A stretch of DNA of 64,000 bases from Microbulbifer agarilyticus (lineage in GTDB: Bacteria; Pseudomonadota; Gammaproteobacteria; Pseudomonadales; Cellvibrionaceae). The stretch spans positions 930,001 through 994,000 of the forward strand of contig NZ_CP019650.1 of assembly GCF_001999945.1 (NCBI RefSeq), read 5' to 3'. The position numbers and the translations under genes are program-made. Of the stretch, positions 60,517 to 64,000 are shown piece by piece (the stretch's first letter is position 1; the number at the start of each line of letters is the position of its first letter). Below the pieces are notes generated by a model that searched no databases, was not told the origin of the DNA, and worked only from the letters and a program-made list of their open reading frames with translations.

Positions 60517-63411
60517 TTACATGTTGAAGCTAAAGGTCGTGTACCAGTAGCGACCGGCAATGTCGTAAGTGCGTGCGTCAAAGTTATCGTTGAACGCGGA
60601 AGCAGCGAACGGCGGAGCCTTGTCTATCAGGTTGTCGACGCCGATTGCAAAACGAAACCCTGTCGGTACCGCGTAAGCGATTTGAACGTCGTGGGTTGTC
60701 CAGCTGTGAATATCGCGACTGACGAATTCGTTGTCGAGGGTGAAGCTTTCTTCCAGACTGTCTACGTAATGAATGGTGTAGCCACCTTCCCAGCGTCCTC
60801 GCTGCATATAAACACCGGTATTGGCTTTCCACTCCGGGAGCGATCCGGCACCGCCACTCGCGGAGTCAACGAAGGTCCCGGTCAGGTCCTCGATCGGGCT
60901 GCCCGGCGCCAGCTGATTCAGATAACGATTAATATGGCTGCCATTCATGGACCAGCGAATGAGTCCCAACTCTTTTGACAAGTGCTGGTAGCGCATAGAG
61001 GCGTCAACGCCGCGCACTTCTCGTGCACCGATATTGAGTCTTGTGGCGACGATTCGCGTGATGTCACCGCCGGCGTCGCGTTGAACACGATCGCTGAATA
61101 GCCCGTTGTTTGCATTTTCATTAATTAGATATTGCGGGCTGGTGTCGATCACATCATTCTGGCGAATATCGTATAGGTCGAGACTGGCATGGAAGCCGGT
61201 AAAGTCGCCCGGCGTCCACACAATACCGAGGGAGCGGTTATCCGAAGTTTCTGGTTGCAGGCCTGGGTTGCCGCCAAATTCAGTCAGATACTGAATCCGC
61301 GATTGGTCCGCCTGCCCGTTGCAGCCGGTAAGGAGGGCTGCGTCGCTATTGGTGCAGGGGTCAAACAGGAATTCCTGGCTTTGGTAACCGGTCTGATTCA
61401 TGTCCACCAGAGTTGGCGCCTTGAACCCAGTGGCATAACTTGCGCGCACCAGAAGGGATGGCCAAGGGCGCCAACGTAAAGCGAGTTTCGGATTTGCGGT
61501 CGTGCCGAAATCGCTGTAATCGGAGTATCGTACAGCGCCGTCCAGCCACAATCGCTCAGTGAGTAGTGGGATGGAAATTTCTGCGAAGCTTTCGCCAATT
61601 AGTCGATACCCATGGGCGGCACCGGAGGATGCGCCACCGATGAACGAAGAGCCGCCGGCGTCGATGGAGCGGAAGCTAATTTCCTCCCTGCGTAACTCGA
61701 CGCCAGCCGCAGCGAGAACATCGCCTGACGGGATTTTGCCCAGAGGACCATCGGCAATATAAGTTACCGACGCCATTCGGCTCACGCCGTCCACATAACT
61801 GCTTGCGCGGATGTAATCCAGCTGTTGCTCGTCAATGCTTCCGGTTGTACCGAGTAAATTCACGGGTACACAGTCGCTGTTTTCTGAGCAGATGTCCGGT
61901 CCCTTCAGGGCGAGAGAGAGCCGGTAGGGGTCGATCAGGTTGGTAAGTCGTTCTCGTGCTCGGGTGTAGTGTGCGGCGGCAGTCAGCTCCCACTGCCAGT
62001 CGTCCATCAGTCCCTTCAAGCCGGCATTAAACCGGAAGGTGTCGGTGCCATTGTGTTGCGCGCGTGGGCCCAGCTCAATCACCCGTTTACGCACATCGAG
62101 AATGTCTTCGTTGAAGGGGTTATATATGTTGTCGCTAGCGATGGTCAGATCGCCATTGTCAAAGCGAGTAAACACCGGCGTTGGTGCCATCGCTGCCGCG
62201 GAGCGGGTACGAATGGCCATGGCTTCCGCGAATGCCTGGGTATCGTCCTGCAGGCGATGGTTCAGCGCCAAATAAATAGACTGGCGTTCAGAGGGGACCA
62301 GCGCGGATGTGTATTCGCGGAAGTTGTACAGGTCCTCCATCGTCCAGGTACGGTACCCGTCAGGGCTGTTGGTGACGACTTCATCTGCCAGGGCAATAAA
62401 TCCCTGTGGTGATGCCGCGGAGCGCAGATCGGTACCGCCGCGGGTGCGGTTGTCCGCAGAATCTGAAATGGAACGATCGCGGCTCAATACTTCGCCCTGG
62501 CGGTAGTCCGCGAGACTTAGCATCAGGTGCGTATTCTCATTGCCTCCGCCCCAGGTCACGCTGTAGGAGCTGGTTTCCTGATCTCCGCGTTCGGACTGGC
62601 CGTAGTAACTGTTCACTGACAGGCCGTCAAAGTCCCTGCGCAGGATGATATTCACAACCCCGGCAATGGCGTCTGAGCCATACACTGCGGACGCGCCGTC
62701 CTTTAATACCTCAATCCGGTCTACTGCGGAGAGGGGGATAGTGTTTAGGTCAGCAGCTTCGCCGCCAAAGCCGTTACTGACGATACGGCGGCCATTGATC
62801 AGTACGAGAGTGTTACTGGCGGGCAAACCGCGCAGAGTGACGGTGGCGGTGCCATTGCCGCCGTTGGTCACCGAGGTGCTGGTAGAGTTTCCGGAGACTG
62901 CGGGTAGAAACTTCAGTAGTTCTGAGACGGTCTGAGCGCCGGTGATTTCGAGTTCAGGCTGCGCTAGAACGTCGATCGGCGCATAGCTATCGAGTTTCAG
63001 GTAGCGCAAATGGCTACCGGTCAAGCTGCGGCCGGTGACGATCACCTCTTCTTCCGGCAACAGGGGGCTTTCATTCTCCTCCTGTCCGGATTGCTTTTCT
63101 TTGGCCACCACAGCCACGGCATTGGTGCCAGTGTGGGTAAAGGTCAGTTCGGTCTTTGCCAGCAGCTGTTGCAGAGCTGGGGCAATACTGCCGTCGGGCG
63201 TTTCGAGTTGCTGTTTCGGGACTTGAATAGAAGAGGCGCTATCTGCCTGCACTACCAGTGAAATGCGGCACTGGCGGCCCAGCGAAATGAGTGCTTTGGA
63301 GAGGTTGCCGGAAGGGAGTTCTACGCCGGATTTCGGGCAGGCGGCACTGCTACTCTGTGAGAGTACTATTAGACCCGTCAGCGAAAGTGTTGCCCAATGC
63401 CGGAAATTCAA
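60517..63411 (-). CDS. TonB-dependent receptor 5 with STN signalling domain (FecA type)
   Basis: A 964-residue receptor whose mature N-terminus (about residues 30-110) is a secretin/TonB short N-terminal domain: LPSGNLSKALISLGRQCRISLVVQADS, then PDGSIAPALQQLLAKTELTF. This domain contacts FecR-type regulators. It is followed by the TonB-box-like EEEVIVTGRSLTG, the plug (LVLINGRRIVS, DGASAVYGSDAIAGVVNIIL) and a barrel ending YWYTTFSFNM. The FecR-like gene lies 134 bases upstream on the same strand, so substrate binding probably signals to an extracytoplasmic-function sigma factor located beyond the window end. The substrate is unknown; FecA-type STN receptors import iron chelates, glycans and others. 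Confidence 0.94.
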   Translation of the reverse strand: MNFRHWATLSLTGLIVLSQSSSAACPKSGVELPSGNLSKALISLGRQCRISLVVQADSASSIQVPKQQLETPDGSIAPALQQLLAKTELTFTHTGTNAVAVVAKEKQSGQEENESPLLPEEEVIVTGRSLTGSHLRYLKLDSYAPIDVLAQPELEITGAQTVSELLKFLPAVSGNSTSTSVTNGGNGTATVTLRGLPASNTLVLINGRRIVSNGFGGEAADLNTIPLSAVDRIEVLKDGASAVYGSDAIAGVVNIILRRDFDGLSVNSYYGQSERGDQETSSYSVTWGGGNENTHLMLSLADYRQGEVLSRDRSISDSADNRTRGGTDLRSAASPQGFIALADEVVTNSPDGYRTWTMEDLYNFREYTSALVPSERQSIYLALNHRLQDDTQAFAEAMAIRTRSAAAMAPTPVFTRFDNGDLTIASDNIYNPFNEDILDVRKRVIELGPRAQHNGTDTFRFNAGLKGLMDDWQWELTAAAHYTRARERLTNLIDPYRLSLALKGPDICSENSDCVPVNLLGTTGSIDEQQLDYIRASSYVDGVSRMASVTYIADGPLGKIPSGDVLAAAGVELRREEISFRSIDAGGSSFIGGASSGAAHGYRLIGESFAEISIPLLTERLWLDGAVRYSDYSDFGTTANPKLALRWRPWPSLLVRASYATGFKAPTLVDMNQTGYQSQEFLFDPCTNSDAALLTGCNGQADQSRIQYLTEFGGNPGLQPETSDNRSLGIVWTPGDFTGFHASLDLYDIRQNDVIDTSPQYLINENANNGLFSDRVQRDAGGDITRIVATRLNIGAREVRGVDASMRYQHLSKELGLIRWSMNGSHINRYLNQLAPGSPIEDLTGTFVDSASGGAGSLPEWKANTGVYMQRGRWEGGYTIHYVDSLEESFTLDNEFVSRDIHSWTTHDVQIAYAVPTGFRFAIGVDNLIDKAPPFAASAFNDNFDARTYDIAGRYWYTTFSFNM

Positions 63412-63452
63412 TGCGACTCATCCCGCCCGTATCCGGCGCGATCAGCGACCAG

Positions 63453-63528
63453 AAAACATAGCTTATGTTTTAGTTGATGTCGTAAATGGGCGATCGTTCA
63501 GCTTATGGCTAAAAAAAGTACGATCGCC
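63453..63528 (-). other. Two hairpins between the FecR-like gene and receptor 5
   Basis: AAAACATA/TATGTTTT at 63453-63471 is a perfect eight-base stem with a three-base loop. GGCGATCGT at 63489-63497 pairs with ACGATCGCC at 63520-63528 around a 22-base loop. Either could act as a partial attenuator or processing site that separates receptor output from regulator output. Confidence 0.5.
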
Positions 63529-63545
63529 AAGGCGGGATTTATATC

Positions 63546-64000
63546 TTACTTATGCTTGGGAGACAAGAGAGTCAGGTTGGGGTCGCTCTGATCCTGGTCC
63601 AGGTCCAAAGCGGTGGCAATCGCAGACAGGGTGCTCTCCGGGTCGGCCAGTTCGAAGGTACCGGAAAGGGTGCGGTCGCCCACATTGGGGGCTGCGGCCG
63701 CAGGTACATTTAGGTAGCGGTTCAATTCTTCCAGCGCTTCATTGAGCGGGGTGCGGTCGAAAACCAGCTGTCCGCGGGTCCAGTCCAGCGCTTCATCGGC
63801 AGATGTACGGCTGACATTGGATAGGCCGTTGCCGGACACGCTGACCTTTTGATTACGCTTTAATTTTACGGTTTCGGGCTGTAGACCGCTGCCGGTGCGG
63901 GCTTCACTCACCGCAACCAAACCACCAGTAACGGATACCCGGGTGTTGCTGCGGTTGCGCTCAACATTGAACTGGGTGCCGAGCACGCGAATGTTGGCGT
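63546..64000 (-). CDS. FecR-family anti-sigma regulator (C-terminal part, cut by window end)
   Basis: The frame is open from the window edge to the stop at 63546; about 151 residues are visible. It starts ANIRVLGTQFNVE, the characteristic text of the periplasmic FecR domain, followed by VTGGLVAVSEA, VKLKRNQKVSVSG and the C-terminal region WTRGQLVFDRTPLNEALEELNRYLN, which in FecR proteins contacts the STN domain of the partner receptor. FecR proteins span the inner membrane and control an ECF sigma factor; the membrane segment and the sigma gene would lie beyond 64000. A GTG at 63984-63986 lies inside the domain and is not a start. Confidence 0.93.
   Translation of the reverse strand, partial: ANIRVLGTQFNVERNRSNTRVSVTGGLVAVSEARTGSGLQPETVKLKRNQKVSVSGNGLSNVSRTSADEALDWTRGQLVFDRTPLNEALEELNRYLNVPAAAAPNVGDRTLSGTFELADPESTLSAIATALDLDQDQSDPNLTLLSPKHK

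Overview
The window looks like chromosomal DNA of a marine-type gammaproteobacterium, most likely in the Cellvibrionales and perhaps close to Microbulbifer. This is an inference from the conserved rimP-nusA-infB-rbfA-truB-rpsO-pnp order, a GC content in the high fifties, and five TonB-dependent receptors in 17 kb. I see no phage, insertion sequence, integron or CRISPR array.

Positions 1-5061 carry central metabolism and cofactor synthesis: the end of a MOFRL-type glycerate kinase, pyruvate kinase, then moaA, moaB, moaC, moaD and moaE for molybdopterin. moaA is preceded by a probable molybdenum-cofactor riboswitch that overlaps its ribosome binding site. A long inverted repeat separates moaA from moaB.

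Positions 5433-15722 form a compact operon of nine genes, mostly overlapping: a small coiled-coil exported protein, a periplasmic TPR/coiled-coil protein, two TPR lipoproteins, a small exported protein, a TolQ/ExbB-like protein, two different TolR/ExbD-like proteins and a TonB/TolA-like protein with a large cytoplasmic coiled coil. No tolB, pal or iron genes are present. The set resembles the Glt/Agl trans-envelope machines of Myxococcus and their non-motility relatives, and is the best candidate for a poorly described system here. After a terminator comes a two-gene giant surface module (15972-32442): a roughly 3,750-residue protein with at least 13 DUF11-like repeats, split in this sequence by a one-base shift at a G6 run, and a 1,743-residue protein with three OmpA-like domains followed by a predicted beta-rich C-terminal region.

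Positions 32639-42548 carry two identical initiator tRNAs behind a strong promoter, then the translation and RNA-decay genes rimP, nusA, infB, rbfA, truB, rpsO and pnp, with structured leaders before rpsO and pnp.

Positions 42604-46465 hold a TauE/SafE permease, a POT-family peptide transporter with a palindrome over its promoter, and a divergent TPR lipoprotein with a transglutaminase-like Cys-His-Asp triad.

Positions 46501-64000 are all on the minus strand: five TonB-dependent receptors, with a MarC-family membrane protein and an AT-rich methyltransferase between the first two. Three receptors have their own intrinsic terminators, and two share a homologous 5' leader with a covarying stem-loop. 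The last receptor carries an STN signalling domain and lies next to a FecR-type anti-sigma regulator cut by the window end, so it is probably controlled by cell-surface signalling.
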